Below are positions 1 to 11,800 of a stretch of DNA of 64,000 nt, piece after piece. Position 1 is the stretch's first letter. Every line of letters begins with the position of its first letter. Source of the DNA: Himantopus leucocephalus (taxonomy: Eukaryota; Chordata; Aves; Charadriiformes; Recurvirostridae); assembly GCA_003993805.1 (NCBI GenBank), contig RSEF01000020.1, forward strand, positions 11,323,329 to 11,387,328, given 5' to 3'. Made by a program: the position numbers and the translations under genes. The notes under the pieces were generated by a model. The model saw only the letters and a program-made list of their open reading frames with translations, searched no databases and was not told the origin of the DNA.

Positions 1-2600
1 ATGGTACTGCAGGCAAAATAATTTCTGCATGTTTCAGACCTTCAACATTTTATCATGTATTTCCCAGACACCACAGATGCATAGAAATGTGCTGTGGTGT
101 AGTCAGGCTTGTGTCATGCAGGGGCATAGTGGTGAAATACACTCCTGTGTATTTTGCTGTGTAGCAAAAGCATCTTTCAGATTTTGAGGTTTATTCTTGA
201 ACTTTGGTATGTGAAAAGAGATATACAAGAATCTGTTTCCAGCAATAAGCTAGATTTTTTGAGAACAAGCCCAGACTGGGAGGAAATCTATTAACTGGAT
301 TGTGACATATTGAAAACAGCAACAATCCAAGTTGCCTAAGTCCAAAACTGCATCCATTCGTGTGTATGAGTTATAGTAATGTGGCTGGTATAGATCGGAG
401 GGCTTTTTTTTTTTTTTTCCTGGTCTGACAATGCAAGCATGCAAAGGTATCCTAACGTTAATGAGAATCTGGCTCCTACACTTCGGATGAATCTGTAAAG
501 GATGCCTATGAAACTCATATGGGGAAAAAATAGGTAAATTTCATCTGGAATAGCATATTTCCTCCCTTCCACTTGGTAGGAAATAAAAAGGGACTCATAG
601 ATCATTGTAAGGAATTATGGTATTTGTCTCAACAGATTTAGAGTGAAGAAGCTAATTCTCTCACTAGAGAGAACTTCGATAAGCTCAAGACCTGTTTTGA
701 TGGACAGGCACTTGTGGGTTGAACTGAAAAAACGCACCTGAAACCTGATGATGGACAGTGATTTTCAGCAATTAGTTGGTAACCTGTTGTTCTTAACCAC
801 GTAAGGAGTCTTTGGACTGTTTAGAGGGACAGGAATTTTGAGTAGTGGTTTAATGTTATGGATTAGTAGCAGTCTGTTATAGTTTGTTTCCTATTTAGTA
901 AGTTTTTTTCTAGTTGCTTTTCTCATAGGCATTGTCTTCACTCAGCATAGCTTGTACGATCTGTTGAGGGTTCCTTTTCACCTAGTTGTAGAGAAGTTCT
1001 TTGGTTACATATTCCCTTGCTATAAGGATCTCGAATGATATTTCTTCAGGGTTTCTGAACTATAAGAAATACGGAGCTGAAGAGAATGCACTTATAAACT
1101 TTTAGGTTTCACACTCCTTTAAATTTCCAGGGGTTTGCTTGCAGTGGTCTTTCATGTAGTCTTCTAGAAGTAATCAATAATTTGGAAATAAGGATAGAGA
1201 AGTCCAAGCCTATACCTGGCAGTTGAATGATGACTATACCTACTAACACCGTGATAAGTAGAGTGAATTTGAAAGATCTGTTTCTCCCTGTTCCTTCTGC
1301 CTTTGTACAGATGTGTATGCTGTAAAAGTTATTTATGGGATTCATTTAAATTCCACATCTTTTCCCAGCACATTTTCCATCTTCTACTACTTGTACCTAC
1401 TTGTAAAATCAATACTCTCAAACAACTTTCTTGTTAAACTCCCCCTACCTTCCTTTAAAGCTATCTTAGAGAGCTCCATGTGTTTCCATGGAGCCACTTT
1501 TTAACCATATAGAAACAAACGCAAGCACAAAACTTTGTTTTTAAGGAGAGCCAGTGCTGTTGCATACCGTAAATAATGTGCATAATGACACTTGGTTTCT
1601 GCACGTGCAAAGTTTAAAATGTAAGTCGTCAATATTAAAACACCTGGTGCATATTTTTGTTCCAGATATGGTATGTGGTTATACACTATAATCTGGGTAA
1701 AATATCTTGGGAGAAGGACTCATAGTCTACTACAGATTCGGTTTTAGTACTTCTTTTATAAGGTATTCCACAGCATCTAAATAACAGAATTATTGTTACT
1801 ATTTACGCAGCTAAGCACACATTAATGTTTATAGCTAGATGTTTCTATGTCCATGCTTAAGCAACTTAACAGTCTTCAGGGTTTAGAATTGTTGAGCAGC
1901 CTGTAGCATTCATCGAGCAGATGTGAATGTAAAGATACTGGGAAGGATAGGAGCAGAGGCCTCAGAGAAATGTTTTCAAGAATTTTAGATCTAAATGAGT
2001 AAAACCAAAAAACATAGAGGCCGATCCAGAAAAACAGGACTTTTATTACAGCAGCACTAAAATGGGCTAATAATAAAGAGCTAGCATACAAAATACCAAA
2101 ATTCCACAAAAGCCTAATTTTGGCCTCTGCTGAAACCATTGTTTGAGCTAGCTGACCAGCCTGCATCTCATTTATGCTGGGTACTGCTTTTGGTTGCATA
2201 TTTCCAGGTTGTGCTAAGGAGGTTTACAGAAGCACTCTGAGTTTCTTCTCGCTTGTCTGTATGTTGCACTGACACATATTTGGACATGGCACGGCCTGCA
2301 TAGGTATTATCCTTCCTTATAACTCTCAAGCTGTTGCGGTGCAGTGAGTTTTAATCAAGTCCCTCATGGTTCTATGACTTTTCTTGTTGTGATAATCTAG
2401 ACAGGTTGTGTACCATAAACAAAATGTGAAGTTAGCATTTCACAGAGCCAGGACACTTGGCTGGGCCTGCTGAGTTCTGACTTTTGCTATCCTTTGGCTC
2501 AGCTTTTAAAAAGGCAGCAGCATGAACAGTTTTGAGGCGGCATTCAGAGCTAGATCTTCTGTGTTCCTGCCTTCTAAAGCTTTCCATTTCAGTAATGTCT
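1..2600. other. Non-coding unique sequence
   Basis: AT-rich DNA with stop codons frequent in all frames. The only simple repeat is a run of 15 T at 404-418. The longest open frame (1876-2199, minus, 107 codons) is leucine/phenylalanine-rich and resembles no family I know, so I treat it as chance. No transposon end, tRNA-like box or exon-like block was recognised. Confidence 0.6.
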
Positions 2601-2731
2601 TTTATCCAGAGTCTCAAAATGCTTTGCAAAAACCAGTGAATTAAACCTCACAGCAAACTTGTGATATAGAGAAAGGTGAGATCTACTACTATTTGTGACA
2701 GAATAACTAAGCTTTAGAGACAGAACAAACC
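2601..2731 (-). repeat. MIR-like ancient SINE relic
   Basis: On the minus strand this reads like the 3' half of the amniote MIR core. It has a block resembling 'ttaa-cctcacaacaa-cctgtga' at 2641-2663, preceded (on +) by a 'ctcaaaatgctttgcaaa' block at 2612-2629 that corresponds to the 'aaagcgctttacaaa' end, and followed by an 'actactatttgtgacagaa' block that corresponds to the 'tattatccccattttacag' segment. The order and spacing of these three blocks fit the family. About 2780-2805 also holds 'gaggggcaaaccgaggcacagag', which resembles another MIR core piece. The match is from memory of the family and is strongly diverged. Confidence 0.45.
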
Positions 2732-4650
2732 AGCACTCCTCTCCTCCTTCTGGGCCTAATACTTTTGATCAAATGCAACAGAGGGGCAAACCGAGGCACA
2801 GAGTTTAGGGTTTGCTGCACTGTTTTCTTGGGATATCTGCAGCACAGCCAGAAAGAGCCTCTGATTCCTTACAGCATTTGAGCTATTACTTCAGCTGAAA
2901 TTCAACCTCAAACTATTAGTTCAGCTAACATGGAATCAATACCCAATACCCAGTTCTTCAGAAAGAGGCAGAAATATCTCCTAATGCCTCTAGCAAGTCA
3001 TGTAGCAATGACCTGTGTGCACTAGCAATTAGGTGCCATGCTGTAGCATGCAATTGGCTATCTGTTAGTTCTGTAGTCCAAACACAAGTGAAGAGTCACA
3101 GACATACACATATTTGACTATCATGGTCTTTAAATTTCTGTTCCCTGGAACCTTTGATTTATTCTGCTGGCAACTGACAACAACTTGACTGCTTTCCGTT
3201 CTGAAGTCCCTGTGCCTTGTGAGGTTAGGTGCAAATGAACATGGCAAAATCTGTTTTGCAACCGAGAGTGTTCTGCAAATATAGTTAGTTTTTTCCTTTG
3301 ACAGCTTGGCAAAAATATTTTTTATATTAGCGTTTTACAGGTGGTGCTGTCTCAAAAAAAAAAAAATTGCTAAAATAAGTGCAGCGATCCCCTTCCCAAC
3401 TTCTAGCAATAATTCTGTCATTTAAATCCATTCTACATTTGTAGGTAGGTATCTTTCCTTTTACATGGCAATACCCATTTGTTATCAGAGAGGCAAATTA
3501 CAACAAATTGGTTATTTTTTTAAAATGTTTCCCAAACATAAAATACAAAGCAGTTTATTCAGTGACTTGCTTGCTGCCTTGAATTGGGGTTTCTCTAACC
3601 CCTTTTTACAGTAGTTGGAGAAGACCCCCACGTTTCAAGTCAGATTTTCAGTGGAGTGTACTTCCTGTTCAGACCCCAAAACAAACAGGCACAACTGTTA
3701 CTACTGAAATGGCTGCTGGCAGAGGAGCTGAGCTTACATTAAAATGCCCGTACACCAAGAGCATGTGAGGAAAAAGTACCTAAAGCTGGAAAAACAATGG
3801 GGTAGACATCAGAGCACTCATTAAAAGTACATTAATATTAATTATGGGGGATGAATGATATTTGGGGGTTTCTCTGCAGAGGGGTTTAGACTAAATATGG
3901 TGGACAAGATTCTTAACTGATGTTCCTCCATTGAAGGACAGTGGAACTGAGTCAATTTACACTTACTTAAGGTTTGGCCTCTTCTATTCAGAATTTCCCA
4001 CATAATTGCGAAACAGTTACAAAACTGCATTTGACTCATAACAGAACCGAGATTTCTCCTTTGATTTCAGATTTACCAAAACAGTGGCTTGACAGTTGCT
4101 TCAGTTCACGATAGATATGTGAGCTATATTCACAGTTGTTTCCTCAGTGTGGGTTTGATTTCAACAATTCTGGAATTCAGAGCTTGTCAAGCTCCTTTGT
4201 GATTGACTTAATCTTTCACAGAAGGATGTCATGGATTTATAGTTGAAATCTTGACTTTTTCTTCAAAATCTTTTATATTTTATTCCACACAGTTCCTTTT
4301 CTAATGCCCCTACAAAGAAGAGAAAGCGAATAGTGGGATTTTTACAACTGTTTATAGCATAACCCTGGGAAAACTTCAAAGCACAGAGAAGTGATTATGC
4401 TTGGTCTTTTTTCTTTTTTTCTTTTTCTTCTTTTCCCCCCATTTCAAATTGTATTTATATTTGCCTCTGATTCTTGGGTTACTTTCTTCTTCAAGCTGCC
4501 CAAAGTCTTCAACTGTGGTTCTGGAGATTAAGTGGCAAATTTATCGCAAACATCACAGAGCTTTGTTTTCAATGAAGAATCAAATCTAGCCTCTGATTAA
4601 CAGGATAATCATTTTACTTGCACTATCATTTATGTACATAGTTCTTGGAT
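2732..4650. other. Non-coding unique sequence
   Basis: A run of 13 A lies at 3354-3366 and a T/C-rich stretch at about 4405-4440. The open frames (up to 65 codons) are short and unrecognised. Nothing else is supported. Confidence 0.55.
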
Positions 4651-4657
4651 TTGTTGT

Positions 4658-4720
4658 CATTTGCATGTGGAAATGTAACATTTGCATATGCAAGTAGTGC
4701 ATTTGACTGTCTTGCTCTTT
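4658..4720. promoter_or_regulatory. Three CATTTG blocks at 21-bp spacing, with octamer motifs
   Basis: CATTTGCAT occurs at 4658-4666 and 4679-4687, and CATTTG again at 4700-4705, so the starts are exactly 21 bp apart. Two blocks contain the POU-factor octamer ATTTGCAT (4659-4666, 4680-4687). The second continues into ATTTGCATATGCAAGT (4680-4695), a near-perfect inverted pair of octamers with one mismatch. Oct-type factors bind such single and palindromic octamers. The regulatory role is inference; a degenerate 21-bp tandem duplication would explain the phasing equally well. Confidence 0.3.
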
Positions 4721-7700
4721 CAAAACCATACACAAGGTACAGTACCCACAGTGGTCTAGCGAACAAACACATAGAATCAAACTAGTAGCTAGTGAAGATA
4801 AGAACGACAGGACAATTATGGCAAATACTCTGACAGAATCAAGAACATTATTTTAAATAGCTGCTGTCAGCAGGGTCAGCCATAAAATCCTCATACGCTC
4901 TTCCACTGAACCCAGTCCGTCCCTCCCTCGCATAGTTTTATCTGGGAGGAAGGAGAACTGACACTGAAATAACAGCCTGGCTGGGCATCAAAGTGTTTTG
5001 CAACAACCCTGCTGATTGTGCTGATTCAAAGAATTAATTACTTTGCATTTGTTGAAATCAAAGCAAGTTACGGCATTAATGAGAACAGGAAAGAGGAAAG
5101 CAGAGGATAGTAGGACCTGCGGACACGAGCACTGATCTTAGTTACCCCACACCGCAGGAAATGCCCCCCCCAAACTCTCTTAAAAGTGTACACAGATTGT
5201 ATAGATAATGCCTTTTTAAGGGAGGCTTTGGTCTATTGAATGAAGCTGACCTGCTTGCTGTGTTTTAAGCAGGCAGTAGAAACACAAGACATGAGACATC
5301 AGAGACAGATGAGATTTAGAAAATGGACTCTTAGAGCAGAAAAACTAGCACGCACACAGATGTGCCTAAATGTCCCAGAGGTCTGCCTAAGACAAAAGCT
5401 GATCTCCACATATCTTTCCATTAAGATGTATTGAAATATTGTGGGTCAGGGTCTTCTTTTGCCTTTTATAACAGAGGATGTGTACAAACTTCTCTGCTTG
5501 CTTCCCTCTTTCCCTGTTCTGATGACCTTGAGAGGAAGCTTGTTAGCAAGGAGAATTCTGAAGGGAAATTCATGTAGAACAGAGTACCAGTCTCGGAGGA
5601 GATGGGGTAAGCTGGTCTCTGGGCAGTCTAGCTTGAATTATTCTGCAAGGAGCAGGTCTGGTATGGATCAGAGGGATGAGGGACTACAGTCACTAACTGA
5701 TTGATGTTCACGTTAAAGTCTTCTTAGCAGCTTGTGGCTCTATTCAGAGCCCAAGTAGATTTTAATACAGCTATCGTTACAGAAAGGCATCAGCCTGGAT
5801 ACATCCCTTTCAGTCCTCTCAGTCTCATGCAGCCTGGAAAAGTCCTCAGGCTGCCTTTTCTGTATGTGTCACACCACAGGCCACAAAACACTTCCCAACA
5901 GCTTGTACCACACTTAAGATCAATAGTGAAAGAGCAAAAGCCACAAACTATGATGTGCCTCAGGAAGGGAGTAGAGGAGATCAAGAGCATTGCCAATGTG
6001 AATGGAGTCTACATGAAAGCCTTCGTCATTGCACTGATTTCATGGATTAAAGGAACAATTGAGCAGAAGAAAGAAAAGGCGGTGCCAAGAGGAAGAGAAA
6101 ATATGAAGGAAAGAAGCTGGGTTTCTCTGGTTAAGCCATTCTAGTCACGTTCTTGGCGCACAGGCAGAAAAGCACAGCTGCTTTACATCTGCTACAGGGC
6201 ACTGGAACTGAACAGGCACTAATATAAGTATTCTCAGCCTGTTCAGATGAGCCTTTTGTTTGTTCTGGTATGGATACAATACTTTTTGTAGTGAGTAACA
6301 TGGAAAACAGTTTTCTAATGCCACTGCAATAACTGATTTGGCTTATAAATGTTTTCTTTCAAAGGTCAGGCCTAAAGGGACTTACAAAGGCTAATTTTGT
6401 CACTAGAATGTCAGACCTGACGCCCACTCTGGGAGACACAATAACCACTGAATTACAGAATTTAAATGTTTTGTGCTTATATCCATGAAGAACACTGACA
6501 ATTTTCTTTCATGTAGCCTCATTTTCTTTCATGTAGCATCCTGATTATATTTCATGCAGTAAATCTCCCCAAACATTTTAGGGCTTTGTGCCTAAAGTGA
6601 GGCCCACATCCCTGGATTCCACTGCAATACAAAGATAACAATAATAATGAAAAATTTCTTTTCCTGCTTTATAGTCTTTGATACATGTTTTGAGTATGGT
6701 ACTGAAGTCTCTGCTAAAGTTTATCTAACATGAGGAGAGCGGATAGAAACGCAACGTGAAGAAATCTTAAATCCTAGCTCAGTATCTCTGTTTGATCCTA
6801 TCCAATACCCAGCAACAGCCAGGAGGTAAAGTAACTAATAAACATATGAATTGATGGGATAGTCTTAAATTAAACTGTTCACTGACAGTAATGTTAGAGG
6901 AATCATGTGTTTCAAACTCAGTCTTACTCTTTCCGTGCAAGTGAAGCTTCAGCTGATATTGGTAAGTATTTTGCTTGCATGAGATATATGAATCAAGACT
7001 TTGAAAGATGAGGGAAATACCAAAGCAAAGAGAGACTGTGTTATACAAATTAAAGCCTCAGACAGACTTGGAGCACAGTTACCAGAAAGGGTTTGAATAT
7101 GGGATTCTAGACTCTCTGCTGTCAGAAGTAACAGCTTTGGGTCTTCTGTCTCCTGATGTGCCTATTATTTCGTAAGTTAAGGTTCTTTTAGCTTCATATT
7201 TGATGATAATACACCTATGTGGGTGACAACAAGAACTGCAGCTGTGATAATTATAGCTGAGAACAGCAGCACATTCTTCAGCTTAGCTCCACACTAGGAA
7301 TGTGTACTTGTGAGTGTCATATGGCTGTCTGCATTGCTCAGAGACAAGCACTGGTGGATGCCTGAGTCTTTCAGACAAGCATATGAAAAAAATTGACATT
7401 TCTCAATGGTCTTATGAATATTTAAAAGTGGAAGGCCGTGTTGCTAATGTTACCTGGAGTAGCAGTCTAGTGTTTAGTTTTAAGATTTGGAACATGTTTT
7501 GGGGCTCTGTTTGTGTGTCTGGGTACAGTTAATATGCAGGTAGAACTATAAAGCAGGGATTTCTGATCTGTGGAGCAACTTCCTGTGTTTGTTGTAGCTT
7601 TAACTGCATCTAAGCCATATGCCTTGTGCAGCATGTTGAACAAACACCTTTTTTTATAATTCTTGTATCTCAAGGGAAACACTGACAGGGCCATGGCAAA

Positions 7701-8195
7701 TTGCTTGTTCAACTAAATGTCAGTGAAGAGGCTGCTATGGATCAGGCTTTTGGAAAAGATTCAATGCCACTGTCTAGACAGAGGCAACATACAAGGGCTC
7801 CCTTTCCCCTTGTCCCCTTGGAGCCTCATCACAGAGCTATGCAAGTCTGCTAATTAAACTGGAGTTTTGCATTTCACCCTTAGGAGTTTCTTTCTTAAAA
7901 AATGTAGGTCATTTGATTGATGCGTATTCTTCAGTATCCTAATCTCCAGTGAGAAAATTATGAAAAACAAGCTGTGCTGCATGCAGACAAAACTGAGAGC
8001 TAAGTTTTAATAAGCCAATGATCCCACATTAGAAAGAATAGGAACAAGGAGGAATAGCACAGCAAGCCACAGTTTTACTGTAGTTGACAGACACTGCTGT
8101 TGTTTGCTGAATAACTTCCACTCGGTCTGATGGAACACCAGATTTCCCATAGCAGGTGTTTTTCATTGGTGATCTATGACATTGAGCCCACTCAA
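4721..8195. other. Non-coding unique sequence
   Basis: About 5010-5085 is AT-rich with homeodomain-type cores (AATTAATTA, TAATGAG) and looks like possible conserved non-coding DNA. An open frame at 5734-6144 (136 codons) starts at a GTG and resembles nothing I know. No transposon or RNA gene was recognised. Confidence 0.5.
6501..6540 (+). repeat. 20-bp tandem duplication (two copies)
   Basis: Two adjacent 20-bp copies (6501-6520 and 6521-6540) differ at one base near the end (cctc versus catc). The shared core is ATTTTCTTTCATGTAGC. This looks like a local slippage duplication. Confidence 0.85.
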
Positions 8196-8889
8196 GAAAT
8201 GAAGAAAGGAAGGCTATCTGGGGGTCCTGGTAGATAGTAAATTATCCATGAGTCAGCAATGTGCCCTTGTCGCCAGGAAGGCCAATGGAATCCTGGGCTG
8301 CATAGGGAAGAGTGTGGCCAGTAGGTCGAGGGAGGTCATTCTCCCCCTCTACTCTGCACTGGTGAGTCCACAACTGGAATACTGTGTCCAGTACTGGGCT
8401 CCTCAGTTCAAGAGAGACAAGGAACTACTGGAGAAAGTCCAGCGTAGGGCAATAAAGATGACTGAGGGATTGGAACATCTCCCTTATGAGGAAAGGCTGA
8501 GAGAGCTGGGACTCTTTAGCCTGGAGACGAGAAGGCTGAGGGGAGACCTTATTATTGCTTATAAGTATCTAAAGAGTGGGTTGAAGGAGGATGGAGCCAG
8601 ACCCTTTTCAGTGGTTTCCAGTGACAGGACGAGGGGCAACAGGCACAAGTTGGAACATAGCAAGTTCCATTCAAACACTAGAAGAAACTTCTTTACAGTT
8701 AGGGTGACAGAGCACTGGAACAGGCTGCCCAGGGAGGTAGTGGAGTCCCCTTCTCTGGAGATTTTCAAGACCCACCTGGATGCAGTCCTGAGAAATGTGC
8801 TTTATAGGCAATCCTGCTTTAGCAGGGGAGTTGGACTAGATGATCTCTAGAGGTCCCTTCCAACTCTGAAAATTCCGTAATTCCGTAAT
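8196..8889 (+). mobile_element. CR1 LINE, 5'-truncated, 3' end intact
   Basis: A 3' fragment of a chicken-repeat-1 type non-LTR retrotransposon. It opens inside ORF2 at the segment usually read as (D)[15 protein letters not shown], covers the whole C-terminal part of ORF2, and ends in the short CR1 3' region (ggtcccttccaactctga) with two copies of an octanucleotide tail ATTCCGTA at about 8872-8887. That tail is a variant of the usual ATTCTATG-like CR1 tail. 5' truncation with an intact 3' end is the normal outcome of target-primed insertion. The 5' limit is fuzzy by about 15 bases. I see no clear target-site duplication, as is usual for CR1. The lightly decayed frame suggests it is younger than the other copies here. 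Confidence 0.93.
8212..8850 (+). pseudogene. CR1 ORF2 C-terminal fragment (about 213 codons, open)
   Basis: The frame runs without a stop from about 8212 to the natural TAG at 8848-8850. An ATG at 8248 is internal to ORF2 and is not a real start. Visible landmarks are [77 protein letters not shown] and [19 protein letters not shown], in the order expected for the region downstream of the reverse transcriptase palm in CR1. The endonuclease and catalytic reverse-transcriptase motifs are absent, cut away by 5' truncation, so it cannot mobilise itself. I see no frameshift. It has no host neighbours or promoter. Confidence 0.92.
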
Positions 8890-11800
8890 GCCTGGACGTA
8901 GAAAGGTGTTGATTGGGCAATGGAGGTCAGAATTGGAAATGGTGTCTTACTAAGGGCTGGATCCAGGCACAGGCTGCCCAGTCATTCTGAGAAACAGAAG
9001 GAGGAAGGTCAATGGAATGTTTCCACGAACCAGGTAATATCCAAGAACTGCTTGTGTTTACAGATTTAGGGACAGGCCATTATATGTCAGTTCAGGGCAG
9101 GACATAGTAGCACTGTCAGAATCATGCACTAATGTGCCACTGGTTTAGAGGATGTTGATGGTGGCCTCTTTGTATCCTGACTGCTCAGACACTCCCAAAG
9201 TTATGCAAGAGAAAATCTAGGAGAGGGTGAATCTTAAGCACTGTCTTCTATCAGAGATATCTTCGTGTCAGAATAAGATGCCCAGATGGGATTCTCCATC
9301 ATTTCCACTGCGACATTCCTCTATTATAAGTCAGGAGCGAGACTGCTGAATGTGCTCTAAATGCTGGAGGAAACGACCATTAAAAAAGTATATAGTTTCC
9401 ATCTTCTCTTAGGCTACTCAGCAGAGACTGCTGGAGCTTCCAACTCAAGGGCTGATCATAAGGCATGTTTGTTCCTTAGCGCTGATGGAAAGGACATAGT
9501 TGTCTTAAGCCTTTCCTTAGCTACTAAATGTAGACACACCTGCCCTCACTGATGCACAAGCAGTACATCAGCAGAGAGGTCAGTGAAACCAAGATAGGAA
9601 TATACACTTTTAACTGAATATTTCAGTGAGAAGTTTCCCTCAGAAAGGATAACACAATCAGTAGTAAACTAACCTTATTCTCTTTTCTGTCATGGGGATA
9701 TTGAACACCTGGATGCTAAATAACCAATATTGTATTAAGCTAAGGACCCCAAAGACTAGTTGAGCTACTTCAGTTTTTTTAAAGGTGTTTTAGGGGAAGT
9801 GTCCAGTGAAATGCTCAGTGGATATTGGCAGGCACTCAGGAGAACTGAGAAGCCGAGAGTGTGGGAAAACAAAGGGAACAAAATGGTTTGCCTAGTGACT
9901 AATTTGCACACCAATACTTCTGCTTGTGCATTCTCAGTGCTTGCAAACAAATATGTGTTGCTCACATACCTATGCAGTCCAGAAGATCCTGACCTGAATA
10001 GTATGTGAGCAGCATTAGATCTTCCCTTTACATCTGGTAGCTGTGTTCCAGTGATCAGTCTAATCAGGTCTATTACATTATTGACTATCCAGTGGCCAAC
10101 GTGTTCATAAGTTACTGTTGGTTTGGGATGCTTCCATTTGTGAACGCTCATTTTTCCACACTGTATCTAGGCCTGATTTTCAGAAAATAGAAGCTAGGCA
10201 TTTTGTGAAAAGAAGGGACTCTCAAGTCACCCCAGCCAGTATACTCAGAAATAAACTGTGAGTCGCTGTAAAATTTAGTTCAGTTTTTTATAGGAGAATT
10301 TTTTAAATCTAACAATATTTGTATTATTAAATTTATACCAAATTTGTATTTGGAAGTATTTTGCACTGAGTAGTATAGAGATATCTTGGGTGTCACTGTA
10401 AATTAATGAGCATCTGTTCTTCATCATAGTGAGAAATCTGTGAGAACGCATCCAAGTGAGAGTATTTGCCATTAGGAATTAAGCATCTATGGTGAGGTGT
10501 GATACAGGGTTCTCTGAATGTTTCCTCTTGAGTTACTCTGTGCCTGGAGGTTTAATATCTAATAGGTCTTTGCTTTCTTTTGCTGCCAAAACACAAAATT
10601 ACTTGCAAGGTAGATTTTGTTCTGGAAATGTGTTTCTAAGGTTGGCTTCTAAGGTGGTATAATAAGGTGCTGCAATAGCTTGTGGCCTGTTTGGGGCTAT
10701 TGTTAGAACTACTAAAGGGAGTTGAAAAAAGAAAACAAGACAGTAAAGAAAAACTACTTTCCTCTGCATATTCTGCTGCTTCATCATCTTTCCTTGGGAC
10801 ATTTTGTCTGTATCTGTGTATTTAGTGTGTACTTCATACTAATATGAGAAAGAGTTATAAAATTATTTGTATTAGCCAATGAGCTGCATGTCTTCTGGGA
10901 ACAGAGAAATCCTGGCTTACAATCTGTACTACTGCGGGGTTTAAAAACAAATGCAACCTGGCTCCAAACAAACCTAAGTCCTGAGTGTGTTCATGAACAC
11001 AGATTCTCTATGATCTTCCTTTCATTTGCTAAAATCTCTGTGCCCTTTCTTTACTCTTCTGTAGACCTTGTCTAATATTTCTCTTCTCTACCAGAGTAAT
11101 ACTTCCCTGGAAAGTTTAGGCTGATAATGTTTGAAAAGTGTTTGAGATCCTTGAGGAAAGGTCGTCACTGTGAGGAGCTGAGCTCTAGTGACANAAAAAT
11201 AAAAAAAAAAAAAAAAGAAGGTAGAACTATGGCACAGCTAAAAATAGAGACTGAAATTCTTCTTCTCAAGCCATATAAGGATCTATGCATAGCTATGTAA
11301 GGCAGGATCTTCACGCAAAGAGAGATGAAGTTTTGGCCGATTTAACATGGGAAGCATTGTGTTCATATGCTTCCTTTGTAGAGCTAAATCATAATCTTAA
11401 AGCTGTCAGAAGGCCTCTCTTTAAATTAGAGTATTTTGTTGCTCTATGTGCCCAAGAACAGCTACAAAAGTAAACACAGGCACTCCCTGGGCTATATTCA
11501 CTGCACTTTTCCAGATCACTTTCAAGTGGAAAAGCAGTCTAGAAAAGAATGAAGCAAAATTTCTTTGCCATTCACAATCAAAGGACTAATTCTTCTTTTC
11601 TCATACCTCTAAATGGTGGCACCAGAGTCTGGTCTTTGTCTAGAATTTCCAGTGACATTGCTGGCAGTTCCAGGCATGGATGACATGCAGGAAAAATGCA
11701 TTGCTCTTGTGCAGAAATCTCCTTGCTAATAAACTTCTCATATACACGTATGTGCACACATGCTCATGCAATTTATACAGAGGTATATATAGGCTGTTTC

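Noticed and set aside
5734..6144. 136-codon plus-strand frame
   Set aside because: Begins at a GTG, matches no family, and a 68-codon frame opposes it. There is no processed-pseudogene tail.
8559..8768. Minus-strand 69-codon frame
   Set aside because: Antisense shadow of the CR1 C-terminal frame.
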